This document shows, piece by piece, positions 52,153 through 60,681 of a stretch of DNA of 64,000 bases (its first letter is position 1; the number at the start of each line of letters is the position of its first letter). Below the pieces are notes generated by a model. It had not been told where the DNA came from. It did not search any database and saw only the letters and a program-made list of their open reading frames with translations. Origin of the DNA: JAXGXJ01 sp040772905 (GTDB lineage: Bacteria; Actinomycetota; Thermoleophilia; RBG-16-64-13); the NCBI GenBank assembly GCA_040772905.1, contig JAXGXJ010000013.1, forward strand, positions 1 to 64,000. The letters are read 5' to 3'. Made by a program: the position numbers and the translations under genes.

Positions 52153-53407
52153 GCCAAGCGCGGAACACGATGGCGGCGTTGTGGCCGCCGAAGCCGAAGC
52201 TGTTCGACATGGCCACCTCCACCGTGGCCTCGCGGGCGACGTTGGGTACGTAGTCGAGGTCGCAGAGCGGATCGGGACGATCGAGGTTGATGGTGGGCGG
52301 GACCCTACCCTGCTGGATGGTGAGGACGGTGGCGGCTGCCTCCAAGGCGCCGGCCGCGCCCAGACAGTGGCCGACGACGCTCTTGGTCGAGCTGACCATC
52401 ACTTTCTGTGCATGGCCGCCCAGCGCCAGCTTGACGGCCCGAGTCTCCATGGCGTCGCCCAAAGGCGTAGAGGTGCCGTGCGCGTTGATGTAGTCGACGT
52501 CGCTGGGTTCGATGCCCGCGTCGCGGATGGCCCTGCTCATGGCCAAGCCCGCCGGCTCTCCGGTCTCGTCGGGCTCGGTGAGGTGATACGCGTCGCCGGT
52601 CAGGCCGTAGCCCACCATCTCGGCATAGATGTGAGCCCCACGGCGGAGGGCGTGCTCCAACTCCTCGAGCACCAACACGCCGCTGCCTTCACCCATGACG
52701 AAACCGTCCCGATCCACATCGAAGGGCCGGCTGGCTTTCTTAGGTTCGTCGTTGCGCGTGGAGAGCGCGCGTGCAGCCGCGAACGCCGCCATGCCCACCT
52801 GATTGACCGCAGCCTCGGCGCCACCCGCGAACATGGCGACGGCGTCACCACGGCGGATGAGCGAGAACGCATCTCCCAGTGCGTTGGTCCCCGCCGCGCA
52901 GGCGGTGCACGTAGCGTTCACCGGCCCCTTCAGCCCCAGGATGACCGAGCTCATAGCTGAGGCCATGTTGGGGATCATCATGGGGATGAAGAAGGGGCTT
53001 ACCCGGGTGGGACCCTTCTCCAGGAGGACACCGGTCTGCTCGAGGAAGGTGTCCAGACCGCCCACCCCTGACCCGATGAGTGCGCCCACCGCGTAGGGAT
53101 CTTCGGCGATGGGATAGCCCGAGTCCTCCAGAGCGAGGGTGGCGGCGCTGACTCCGTATTGAGCGTAGCGGTCGAGGCGTTTGGCCGTCTTCTTCTCGAT
53201 GTAGTGAGTGGGGTCGAAGCCGCGGACCTCGGCGGCGATCTTCACTGGGTACTCGTCGGGATCGAAGCGTTCGATGCGATGGACGCCGGAGCGCCCCGCC
53301 AACAAGCTGGCGAAGAACGCATCCTTGCCGACGCCCACCGGCGAGACCACGCCGATGCCGGTGACCACCACCCTCCTGAGCTCTATGGTCTTCCCTGATC
53401 CGCTCAT
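52145..53407 (-). CDS. fabF: 3-oxoacyl-ACP synthase II
   Basis: A 420-residue condensing enzyme that elongates acyl-ACP with malonyl-ACP. The Cys nucleophile is in NATCTACAAGTNALGDAF; the two His are in NAHGTSTPLGDAMET and STKSVVGHCLGAAGALEA. VVVTGIGVVSPVGVGKD begins the fold, and SNSFGFGGHNAAIVF ends it. The ATG at 53407 has GAGGAGG eight bases upstream; a GTG at 53416 is weaker. The gap to fabG is only 20 bases, so the acpP gene often found here is absent. Confidence 0.96.
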   Translation of the reverse strand: MSGSGKTIELRRVVVTGIGVVSPVGVGKDAFFASLLAGRSGVHRIERFDPDEYPVKIAAEVRGFDPTHYIEKKTAKRLDRYAQYGVSAATLALEDSGYPIAEDPYAVGALIGSGVGGLDTFLEQTGVLLEKGPTRVSPFFIPMMIPNMASAMSSVILGLKGPVNATCTACAAGTNALGDAFSLIRRGDAVAMFAGGAEAAVNQVGMAAFAAARALSTRNDEPKKASRPFDVDRDGFVMGEGSGVLVLEELEHALRRGAHIYAEMVGYGLTGDAYHLTEPDETGEPAGLAMSRAIRDAGIEPSDVDYINAHGTSTPLGDAMETRAVKLALGGHAQKVMVSSTKSVVGHCLGAAGALEAAATVLTIQQGRVPPTINLDRPDPLCDLDYVPNVAREATVEVAMSNSFGFGGHNAAIVFRAWHG

Positions 53408-53427
53408 GCCGAGCACCTCCTCGCCCT

Positions 53428-54183
53428 CTAGATGCCCAGTCCGCCATCCACCGGGATAACAGCACCGGTGATGAAAGAGGAATCGTCTCCCGCCAGGAAG
53501 GCCACCGCGGCGGCCACCGTCTCGGGCGACCCGATGCGGGCCAGCGGGATCTGCTCGATGAGGACCTTACGTGCCGCCTCCGGTAGGGCGGCGGTCATCT
53601 CGGTCTCGATGTACCCAGGAGCCACCGCGTTCACCCTCACGTTGCGCGAAGCCACCTCGCGCGCCAACGATTTCGTCAGGCCGATCATACCGGCCTTGGC
53701 GGCTGAGTAGTTGATCTGGCCGGCGTTGCCTCGCCGCGCCACCACGCTGGAGATACCGATGATGGAGCCGCTCCGCCGCTTGATCATGCCGCGCAGGACC
53801 GCTTTGCTCATGAGGAACGCGCCCTTCAGATTGACGGTGAGCACGGCGTCCCAATCGGCCTCGGTCATGGTAAGGGCCAAGCCGTCGCGGGTGATGCCGG
53901 CGTTGTTCACCAGCACGTCGATGGGACCCAGCGCCGTCTCGACGGCCGCGACCGCCGCTTTGCACTCCTCCTCTCTGGAGATGTCGGCCTTGAAGAAGGT
54001 GGCGGGCACACCGGCGGCCTCCTGCACCTCGAGCGCGGTCTCGGAGCCGCTTTCCATGAGGTCCACCAAGCCCACGCTGGCTCCTTCCGCAGCCAGACGC
54101 AGAGCGATGGCCTTTCCGATACCCCGGGCGCCGCCGGTCACCAGGGCGACCTTCCCCACGAGGCGTCTGTCACAAGCGCTCAT
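53428..54183 (-). CDS. fabG: 3-oxoacyl-ACP reductase
   Basis: A 251-residue SDR that reduces 3-oxoacyl-ACP with NADPH. It has VTGGARGIGKAIALRLAAEG, NNAGITRDGLALTM (the usual FabG wording), a catalytic Ser in IIGISSVVARRGNAG and YSAAKAGMIGLTKSLARE with the Tyr/Lys pair. The C-terminus SSFITGAVIPVDGGLGI is typical. The frame is open far upstream, but the ATG at 54183 has AGGAGGAGA in front and overlaps the fabD stop. Gene order within the fab operon confirms the role. Confidence 0.96.
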   Translation of the reverse strand: MSACDRRLVGKVALVTGGARGIGKAIALRLAAEGASVGLVDLMESGSETALEVQEAAGVPATFFKADISREEECKAAVAAVETALGPIDVLVNNAGITRDGLALTMTEADWDAVLTVNLKGAFLMSKAVLRGMIKRRSGSIIGISSVVARRGNAGQINYSAAKAGMIGLTKSLAREVASRNVRVNAVAPGYIETEMTAALPEAARKVLIEQIPLARIGSPETVAAAVAFLAGDDSSFITGAVIPVDGGLGI

Positions 54184-55142
54184 CTTTCTCCTCCTGTGTG
54201 TCCATCGGCCGCCGAAGCAGCGGTCAGTGCGTCGTCCAGGCCTGCGGCGTCGGCGGTGGCCGCCGTCCGCACGTGCTTGTCGATCCTCTTCATGAGTCCA
54301 CCGAGCACGTTGCCGGGCCCCACTTCCAGAGCATGATCCGGCGCCTCGGGCTCGGCCAGGACGGCTCGGATGCTCTGAGTGAAACGCACCGGTGACACCA
54401 GCTGTCGCGCAAGGAGCTCCGCCAGTTCCTGAGGTGCAGGGTAGCGCACTTCGGTGGTGGAGAAGAACGCCGCCCGCCCCGCGCGTCCGGGCAGGAAGTC
54501 CACGCGGGCGAGCGCATCGGCCAGGTGCTCGGCTGCTCCCTCCATGAAGGGCGTGTGGAAGGCCCCCGACACCGGCACAGGCAGCACGCGTTTCGCACCC
54601 TGGGCTTGAGCGGCGTCGCCCGCCGCCCGCACGGCGGCGGGCGACCCCGAGATGACCACCTGGCCCGGTGAGTTGTAGTTGGCGGGCCACACCTCGCCAA
54701 TACCGGCGCAGATGTCGTCCACCACGTCATCATCCAGTCCCAGCACGGCCGCCATGGCCCCTTGTCTCTCCAAGCCGCAGTCGTGCATGGCGCGGGCGCG
54801 CACGTCCACCACGGCCAACGCGTCGGCGAAGGTCATGTGGCCCGCGGCGACCAAGGCCGAGTATTCGCCCAGCGAGTGGCCGGCCGCCACCGAGAAGGTG
54901 AGCCCCCTCTCGTCCAGCAGGCGCCAAGTGGCCACGCTGCAGGTGAGGATGGCCACCTGGGTACGGTCGGTGCGGGTGAGTTCCTCCATGCTCCCCGTGC
55001 GGCACAGACCACCCACATCCCAGCCCAAGACGTCAGCAGCCTCGGAGAACGTCTCGCGAGCGACAGGATGAGCCCACAGATGTTCGGCCATCCCCGGCTT
55101 CTGGCTCCCCTGCCCGGGGAAGAGCATCAGCAGCGATCCCAA
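54180..55142 (-). CDS. fabD: Malonyl-CoA:ACP transacylase
   Basis: A 320-residue acyltransferase that loads malonyl groups on ACP. FPGQGSQKPGMAEHL begins the protein, GHSLGEYSALVAAG holds the active Ser, and VPVSGAFHTPFM the His; VEVGPGN-like residues (LEVGPGNVLGGLMKRI) end it. The start is probably TTG at 55142, two bases after the fabH stop, since GAGGGAG is six bases before it; the ATG at 55127 is an alternative. It overlaps fabG by four bases. Confidence 0.95.
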   Translation of the reverse strand: MGSLLMLFPGQGSQKPGMAEHLWAHPVARETFSEAADVLGWDVGGLCRTGSMEELTRTDRTQVAILTCSVATWRLLDERGLTFSVAAGHSLGEYSALVAAGHMTFADALAVVDVRARAMHDCGLERQGAMAAVLGLDDDVVDDICAGIGEVWPANYNSPGQVVISGSPAAVRAAGDAAQAQGAKRVLPVPVSGAFHTPFMEGAAEHLADALARVDFLPGRAGRAAFFSTTEVRYPAPQELAELLARQLVSPVRFTQSIRAVLAEPEAPDHALEVGPGNVLGGLMKRIDKHVRTAATADAAGLDDALTAASAADGHTGGER

Positions 55143-55143
55143 A

Positions 55144-56268
55144 TCAGTCTCCCTCGTCCGGCCCAGCTTCGCCCGCCCCAGCGGCGGCCTGGGTCCATTC
55201 CATAAGGCACGCTCCCCAGGTGAGCCCGGCGCCGAAGCCCATGAGCAGCAACAGGTCGCCCGGCTTGAGCCTGCCCTCCGCCCGGGCCTCACACAAGCAG
55301 AGCGGTATGGATGCGCACGACGTGTTGCCATACCGCTGCAGATTGGTGTACACGCGGTCCTCCGGCAGACCGAGCTTCTTCACGGCATGCTCGATTATGC
55401 GCAGATTGGCCTGATGGGGGACGAAGAGGTCCACCTCGTCCACACGACGCCCACACTTCTGGAGCACCGTGTCGGCCGAGCGCGAGATGACCCGGGTGGC
55501 GAACTTGTAGACTTCACGGCCGTTCATCTTCATGAAATGCAGTCGCTCGTCCACTGTAAGGTGAGACGCGGGCACGCGTGAACCGCCCGCGGGCACGTTC
55601 AAGAACTCGCCGCCGGAACCGTCGTTGCCCAGATCGAAGCCCAGGATGCCGCGGGCTCGGCTCTCCTCACAGTCCTGTGGCTGCCGACCGTTCAGATGAT
55701 CGTCACCTGCACCGGCACCTGAAGGCAGCGGCGAGACCACAGCCGCCCCGGCTCCATCGCCGAAAAGTATGGCTGTGGATCGGTCCTCCTGGTCGATGAT
55801 GCGCGAGATGGCCTCCGCTCCCACCACCAGCACGTGGTGGTGCAATCCGGCCGCCACCACCCCGGTCGCCATGGCCAGCGCATAGACGAAGCCGGTGCAG
55901 CCGGCCGACACGTCGAACGTCCCGGCGTTGAGGCAGCCCAGCTCGAAGGCGACGCGCGAAGCCGTCGCCGGCATGATCTGGTCGGGCGAGATGGTGGCCG
56001 TGATGACCAGGTCGACCTGCTCCGCCGTGAGTCCGGCGTCGGCCAGAGCCGCGCGGCCCGCGGGGATGCCGAGGTCGGAGGCGCTGAGACCGGGGCCGGC
56101 CACACGCCGCGCTCGGATACCCGTGCGCTGTGTGATCCACTCGTCGGAGGTGTCGAGGACCGCGGCCAGGTCGTCGTTCGTGACCACCGTCTCAGGCAGG
56201 CAGGCGCCCAACCCGGAAATGGTCACAGGTCGACCCAACAAGGGTCCAGCAGGAGTGGTACTCGTCAA
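55144..56268 (-). CDS. fabH: 3-oxoacyl-ACP synthase III
   Basis: A 374-residue KAS III that starts chains from acyl-CoA and malonyl-ACP. The Cys is in VSAGCTGFVYALAMATG, the His in FVPHQANLRIIEHAVKKLG, the Asn in YGNTSCASIPLCL. Compared with common forms (about 320-330) it carries an extra loop of some 25 residues (SGAGAGDDHLNGRQPQDCEE) after the GDGAGAAVV strand and a longer C-terminal tail. The TTG start directly follows the fabZ stop; a GTG at residue 15 is also possible. Confidence 0.94.
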   Translation of the reverse strand: MTSTTPAGPLLGRPVTISGLGACLPETVVTNDDLAAVLDTSDEWITQRTGIRARRVAGPGLSASDLGIPAGRAALADAGLTAEQVDLVITATISPDQIMPATASRVAFELGCLNAGTFDVSAGCTGFVYALAMATGVVAAGLHHHVLVVGAEAISRIIDQEDRSTAILFGDGAGAAVVSPLPSGAGAGDDHLNGRQPQDCEESRARGILGFDLGNDGSGGEFLNVPAGGSRVPASHLTVDERLHFMKMNGREVYKFATRVISRSADTVLQKCGRRVDEVDLFVPHQANLRIIEHAVKKLGLPEDRVYTNLQRYGNTSCASIPLCLCEARAEGRLKPGDLLLLMGFGAGLTWGACLMEWTQAAAGAGEAGPDEGD

Positions 56269-56697
56269 CTAGCGGTCTACCAGAGCGAAGGTGAGAGTGG
56301 CACTGCACGCCAGCTTGCCGTCCACGAACGCCTTGCCTTCGCCCTTGCCGACAGGACCGCGACTGGCTCCCAGCCGCGTCTCCAGGCGCAGGGTCTGGCC
56401 CGGCTCGACAGGCCGCTTGAAGCGCACGTTGTCGACGCCCGCGAACAGGACGATCTTGCCCCGTGCCTCGGGCGGCGCAAGCAGAGCCACGCACCCCGTC
56501 TGCGCCAGAGCCTCGAGTTGAAGGACTCCCGGGAACACGGGGTAACCCGGGAAATGGCCGCGAAACACTTCCTCGGTGGGGAGGACGTCCTTCTCGGCGA
56601 TGGCGTACTCACCGGGGACCATCTCAAGGACCCGGTCGATGAGTAGAAAAGGCTCCCTATGCGGGATAATCGCCTCTATTTGCGTCTTGTCCAACAC
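56269..56697 (-). CDS. fabZ: 3-hydroxyacyl-ACP dehydratase
   Basis: A hot-dog-fold dehydratase (142 residues from GTG at 56697, normal for FabZ). IIPHREPFLLIDRVLEM is the start of the fold, and FRGHFPGYPVFPGVLQLEAL contains the catalytic His and Glu. The open frame begins at a TTG at 56754, but a predicted promoter starts transcription near 56744, and AGGAGG lies at 56712-56717. The later GTG therefore fits better, despite a 14-base spacing. It is the first gene of the fab operon and diverges from the DnaQ-UvrC gene. Confidence 0.92.
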   Translation of the reverse strand: MLDKTQIEAIIPHREPFLLIDRVLEMVPGEYAIAEKDVLPTEEVFRGHFPGYPVFPGVLQLEALAQTGCVALLAPPEARGKIVLFAGVDNVRFKRPVEPGQTLRLETRLGASRGPVGKGEGKAFVDGKLACSATLTFALVDR

Positions 56698-56745
56698 TAT
56701 GTGGACACCGTCCTCCTGAGCCTCGGGCCGGGCGGCAATGATAGT

Positions 56746-56774
56746 ATTGTCCAAGATGAGTGTGGCCTTTTCAA
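56746..56774 (-). promoter_or_regulatory. Promoter of the fab operon
   Basis: On the minus strand TTGAAA (56774-56769) and GACAAT (56751-56746) are 17 bases apart. Transcription would begin near 56744, before AGGAGG (56717-56712) and the GTG at 56697. Confidence 0.5.
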
Positions 56775-56811
56775 GGATAGCCTCCTTGGCGGAGGGTTCG
56801 TCCCGCCTCTG

Positions 56812-58896
56812 ATGCAGCTTCAGCTCTCGCTAGCAGTCGCGGACAGGCTCCACGAGACCCTCTTGGTGCGCGGAGCGCCTCTCGACGCCCATGAAGCAGC
56901 CTGTCTGCTCACGGCGTCGGCCGAGTGCCCTCCCGCGCTCAGTCACCGCATCCTCGACGCCTTGGTGGCTGAAGACCGCCGCTTCTGTTGGACTGAATCT
57001 TCCGGGGACGGGGCCTCGACACTCGCTTCCGGTGGCCCTGCGGCCGCAGGCGACGTAGAGGAGCCCTGCGAGGGTGCCTGCGAAGCCCGAGACCGCCGTA
57101 TCTGCCTGTGCCACTGGCAAGCCGCGGACCCCGACCTGCTCGAAGTCCCCTTCGTGGCGCTCGACCTGGAGACCACCGGCGCCCGCACGGGCACCAGCAA
57201 GATCACCGAGATCGGTGCCGTGCGCATAGAGGGCCTGCGCGAGGTGGCCACCTTCCACACGCTGGTGAACCCCATGCGGTCCATCCCGCGCATGATCACC
57301 GAGATCACGGGCATCACTCAGGAGATGGTCGCCGATGCGCCCCGCATCGAGCAGGTGATCCCCGAACTGCTGGAGTTCCTGCGCGGCGCGGTGGTGGTGG
57401 CTCACAACGCCGGCTTCGACGTAGGCTTCCTCAACTACGAGTTGCGCCGCCTGAAAGGCAGGGAGTTGGGCGACGGAGCCATCGATACTCTGCCTCTGGC
57501 GCGCGCACTGGCACCCGGGCTGGTGAACTACAAGCTGGCCACAGTCGCGGAATCCCTGGGGGCGCCGGTGGCCGCCTGCCATCGAGCCCTGGCCGACGCG
57601 CAGGCGGCGGGGCACGTGTTCGTCACTCTGATGAGCCGTCTACGCGAGCAGGGAGTCACCCGGCTGAGCGAGGCGCGGGCGTTCATGGTGTCGTCTGCGA
57701 GAGCCGCCACCGAGAAGCTCGCCCTCACCCGGGAGTTGCCCCTGGCACCGGGGGCGTATCGCTTCGTCGATCGCGATGGCCGCGTCATCTACGTTGGTCA
57801 TGGAGAACGCCTGCAGGAGCAGGTGCGCTCCCATTTCACCGGGATGCCTTCCAACGCTCGCAAGATGAGACAGGCCGTCCGTCTGGTGGAGCGCATCGAG
57901 TGGGAGGAGACCCACACCCCTCTGGAAGCCATCCTAAGGGAGCATCAGCTCATCCTGGAGCATCGTCCCTCATGCAACCAACACGGCGTCCGGCCTGAGA
58001 CCTACGCCTACCTCAAAGTACGTCAGGCAGGCCCCGGTCTATGCTTGTACGTCAGCAGCCGCACGCCCAGGACGCTGGTCACGGGCGACCCGGGGAGCAA
58101 AGGCGGATCATCGCATCAAGTACTGGGACCGTTCCGCGGCCGCTCACGCCTCATCTCGGCTCTTGATCTGCTGCAGCGCTGCTATCCCATCCGCGACTGT
58201 CCCCGCCAGCCACAGGCCCGCCCCTGCGACCGCGGCCGGACCGGGGGATGTCTGGCGCCGTGTCTGGGAGACCCCGCCATACGGCGCCGGCACGACCGAC
58301 TGGTGAGGCAGATCCTCTCCTGGCTGGGCGGGAGGACGGATGGCGATCTGGTGGAGCCCGCCCGCAGGGTGGAGGAGCTCGCGGCCGAACTGGCCGAGCA
58401 GAAACGATACGAAGAGGTGCAGAAGCTGCGACAGTCCTGGGAAGACCTGCTGAGCGTCCGCCGCTCCTACAGTGCGCTGGCGGATGCCTCCAAGCTCCGC
58501 TTCGCGGCGCTCTGGCCGCAGGAGAGCAACGGCGACGGTCCCACTGTGCGGCTCAACCTGATCTGGGACGGACGCCTGTGCAGCTGTGTCTCGCTGCGTC
58601 GCGAGAATCTGCGTCAGGACGTGGATGCGGCCCTCACCGGATGCATCGACGAAGGGCAGCGACCCGGCGAGGCCGGTCGCGTCACGGGCCACGAGGCAGC
58701 TACTCGCCGCGCCCGCAACTGCCACGTGGCTGTATGGCAGCACGAGGTCGATCCGCTGCTGGCCGTGCGGCGCTGGCTCAAAGAAGCAGCGGGGCCGGAT
58801 GCGGTGATCATCACCGCATCCGGCCCCGTTCGGGCTCACTCGGACGAGTGGAGAGACCGGCTGGTGGCCGAAGCCCTCCGCATGCTCGACTCCTAG
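56812..58896 (+). CDS. DEDDh exonuclease / GIY-YIG (UvrC-like) fusion protein
   Basis: A fusion of about 694 residues. An N-terminal helical part is followed by a DnaQ-like DEDDh exonuclease: FVALDLETTGARTGTSKITE, HNAGFDVGFLNYELRR and HRALADAQAAGHV. Next is a GIY-YIG nuclease of UvrC type (GAYRFVDRDGRVIYVGHGE), then ILREHQLILEHRPSCNQ and a UvrC-like middle part with CDRGRTGGCLAPCLGD. No C-terminal RNase-H or HhH domain of full UvrC remains. Such Cho-like fusions are known in Actinobacteria and probably act in repair. The start is uncertain: the frame is open from 56659, and the ATG at 56812 avoids overlap with fabZ. A 39-bp palindrome lies in its 3' end. Confidence 0.88.
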   Translation: MQLQLSLAVADRLHETLLVRGAPLDAHEAACLLTASAECPPALSHRILDALVAEDRRFCWTESSGDGASTLASGGPAAAGDVEEPCEGACEARDRRICLCHWQAADPDLLEVPFVALDLETTGARTGTSKITEIGAVRIEGLREVATFHTLVNPMRSIPRMITEITGITQEMVADAPRIEQVIPELLEFLRGAVVVAHNAGFDVGFLNYELRRLKGRELGDGAIDTLPLARALAPGLVNYKLATVAESLGAPVAACHRALADAQAAGHVFVTLMSRLREQGVTRLSEARAFMVSSARAATEKLALTRELPLAPGAYRFVDRDGRVIYVGHGERLQEQVRSHFTGMPSNARKMRQAVRLVERIEWEETHTPLEAILREHQLILEHRPSCNQHGVRPETYAYLKVRQAGPGLCLYVSSRTPRTLVTGDPGSKGGSSHQVLGPFRGRSRLISALDLLQRCYPIRDCPRQPQARPCDRGRTGGCLAPCLGDPAIRRRHDRLVRQILSWLGGRTDGDLVEPARRVEELAAELAEQKRYEEVQKLRQSWEDLLSVRRSYSALADASKLRFAALWPQESNGDGPTVRLNLIWDGRLCSCVSLRRENLRQDVDAALTGCIDEGQRPGEAGRVTGHEAATRRARNCHVAVWQHEVDPLLAVRRWLKEAAGPDAVIITASGPVRAHSDEWRDRLVAEALRMLDS
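58790..58828. other. 39-bp palindrome inside the exonuclease gene
   Basis: CGGGGCCGGATGCGGTGAT (58790-58808) and its exact reverse complement (58810-58828) are separated by one base. It is translated near the C-terminus of the fusion protein. The size is far above what chance would give. Confidence 0.9.
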
Positions 58897-58906
58897 TCTC
58901 CGGGCA

Positions 58907-58924
58907 CCCCGCCGACGGCCGGGG
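58907..58924. terminator. Short hairpin between converging genes
   Basis: CCCCGCC pairs with GG-C-CGGGG (one bulged C) around a 3-base loop, 11 bases after the fusion gene stop. There is no T-run. Confidence 0.35.
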
Positions 58925-58943
58925 CGCAGGGCCGGGACCTCCG

Positions 58944-59129
58944 CTATACGGAGGCGACCGCCGTCTTGGGGAGCTGGATGTTCTTGGCCCTCATCACCGC
59001 CGTGAGGAGGCTCCGATCGATCTTGCCCTTGTAGATCGGTATGCCCTCCTTGACGCAGAGCTGAATGACCTCACGAGTCTCCGTGCCCAGCTCCTCCGCC
59101 AGTTCCTCGGGGGTGAAGTGGTTGGCCAT
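58944..59129 (-). CDS. Small helical protein, 61 aa (IF2-N or HTH-like)
   Basis: A 61-residue protein with an N-terminal helix pair, FTPEELAEELGTETREVIQL and VKEGIPIYKGKIDRSLLTAV. The pattern resembles the N-terminal domain of translation initiation factor IF2 or a small winged helix, so it may bind nucleic acid; this is weak. AAGGAGA lies just before the ATG at 59129. It is preceded by a strong terminator-like hairpin (59174-59205), so it is either controlled by read-through or has a promoter after the hairpin. It ends facing the fusion gene. Confidence 0.75.
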   Translation of the reverse strand: MANHFTPEELAEELGTETREVIQLCVKEGIPIYKGKIDRSLLTAVMRAKNIQLPKTAVASV

Positions 59130-59173
59130 GAGATCTCCTTTCCAGGTTTGCGACCCACCAGAACTCGCCAACA

Positions 59174-59205
59174 AAAAAAGCCCAGCAGCGCGTGCTGCCA
59201 GGCTT
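59174..59205 (-). terminator. Rho-independent terminator (minus strand)
   Basis: An 11-bp stem with two G-T pairs (AGCCTGGCAGC and GCTGCTGGGCT) and a 4-base loop is followed by seven T. It is the strongest terminator in the window. It lies 155 bases after the moeA stop and 45 bases before the 61-residue gene, so it either ends moeA transcription or works as an attenuator for the small gene. Confidence 0.85.
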
Positions 59206-59360
59206 CAAAGGACTCCGACCACGACCAGAAGTATGTGCTTTCCATCACCCCCGGGCCGTTGTCGCATGAGGTCCCTCATCACAGTCCAATTGTACGCCCG
59301 TACGTCCGAGGCTACAAGCCGCTGGGGCACGACTCTCCGCTTGCGCGCGAGCCAAGGAAC

Positions 59361-60596
59361 TCACGGGTCCTGCAGATCCTCCCGCAAAAGCAGGAAATCC
59401 ACCTCTTCGCCAGCCCGGACTCCTCTGGGTCCTCCGTGGATGAGTGCCAATCCGTTCGCCCCCACCATGGACCGCAGTATCCCCGAGCCCTGAGCCCCAG
59501 TGGAACTGACGTGCCAGATGCCGTCCTCACGCCACGCCCGCACGCGGACGACGTAGGTGCGTCCGTCGATGCTCGCGACATCTTCGCTGATGATTGCCCT
59601 ATAGATCGGGCGCGTGGTCTTGCGGTAGCCCATGAGACGCATAAGCGCCGGGCGGACGAACAACTCGAACGACACCATGGCCGACACCGGGTTGCCTGGA
59701 AGACCGAACACCAGCGTCGTGCCCCGCACACCGAAAGCCAGTGGCTTGCCCGGCTTCATGGAGACACCCCATAGGCGCCTCTCTACGCCCAATGCATCCT
59801 GAACATCTTTGACGAAGTCGAACTGGCCCACCGAGACCCCGCCCGAGGTGAGCAGCACATCGTATTCCAGGCCCTCTGCGATGAGTTCCCGAGTCCTCTG
59901 GTAGTCATCGGGAACGATGCCCAAGGCAACAGCATCGATGCCCAACTGCTTGCACTGGGCCCGCAGCGAGTAGCTGTTGGAGTTGCGTATCTGACCGGGC
60001 CCCAAGGGCTGGTCGACATCCACCAGTTCGCTGCCTGTGGAGAGGACCGCCACTCGCGGCAGCCGGTGGACCTGCACCTCCGGGTGGCCCAGGCTTGCCA
60101 ACAGGCCTATCTCGGCCGGCCACAGTGCGGTGCCCGAGGTGAGCACCCGGTCGCCGGCGCCGACATCCTCACCCGCCCGGCGGATGTTCCTGCCCGGGCG
60201 TGCGGGCTCGAAGATCTTCACCGAACCATCGGCCTCTTCCACATGTTCGGACTGCACCACCGCGTCGGCGCCGATTGGGATGGGCGCACCGGTCATGATC
60301 TTGATGGCCTTGCCGGGTTCCAGAGAATGATCCGCCACATGACCGGCAGCCAGAGTCTCTATGACAGCCAGCGTCACCGGGTTGTCGGGCCCGGCATCCA
60401 CGGTATCCGCAGCCCGCAAGGCGAAGCCGTCCATGGCCGAGTTGTCGAAGGGGGGAACGTCGTGCTGCGCCACGATGTCTTCGGCCAGCACCAGGCCGAG
60501 CGCGTCGGTGATGGCCCGAGTCTCCACCGGAAGCGGTAGGGCTTCAGCCAATACTCGCGTTCTCGCTTCTTCAATGCTGATCAGCTTGGGAGGCAT
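59361..60596 (-). CDS. moeA: Molybdopterin molybdenumtransferase
   Basis: A 411-residue MoeA that inserts molybdate into adenylylated molybdopterin. It has FDNSAMDGFALRAAD (the Ser/Asp site), MTGAPIPIGADAVVQSEHVE, NSYSLRAQCKQLG, TSGGVSVGQFDFVKDV (the molybdopterin-binding Thr-Ser-Gly-Gly) and FGLPGNPVSAMVSFELFV. The ATG at 60596 has AAGGAA upstream; the frame remains open to 60635. No other cofactor gene or molybdoenzyme lies in the window. It diverges from the FlgM-like gene. Confidence 0.95.
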   Translation of the reverse strand: MPPKLISIEEARTRVLAEALPLPVETRAITDALGLVLAEDIVAQHDVPPFDNSAMDGFALRAADTVDAGPDNPVTLAVIETLAAGHVADHSLEPGKAIKIMTGAPIPIGADAVVQSEHVEEADGSVKIFEPARPGRNIRRAGEDVGAGDRVLTSGTALWPAEIGLLASLGHPEVQVHRLPRVAVLSTGSELVDVDQPLGPGQIRNSNSYSLRAQCKQLGIDAVALGIVPDDYQRTRELIAEGLEYDVLLTSGGVSVGQFDFVKDVQDALGVERRLWGVSMKPGKPLAFGVRGTTLVFGLPGNPVSAMVSFELFVRPALMRLMGYRKTTRPIYRAIISEDVASIDGRTYVVRVRAWREDGIWHVSSTGAQGSGILRSMVGANGLALIHGGPRGVRAGEEVDFLLLREDLQDP

Positions 60597-60681
60597 TCTC
60601 GTTCCTTCACAGCAACCATCTGCTGAAGATTGCACTCAGAGTGTAAACCATGACCGCCCTGGGGCCGATAGGAAGGATAGC

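Noticed and set aside
53428..54690. A longer fabG starting at 54690
   Set aside because: The extra N-terminus is opposite-frame sequence of fabD. The ATG at 54183 has a strong ribosome binding site and overlaps the fabD stop.
56659..56811. An earlier start for the DnaQ-UvrC fusion at 56659
   Set aside because: It would overlap fabZ and its promoter on the other strand, and the added residues are not conserved-looking. It cannot be fully excluded.
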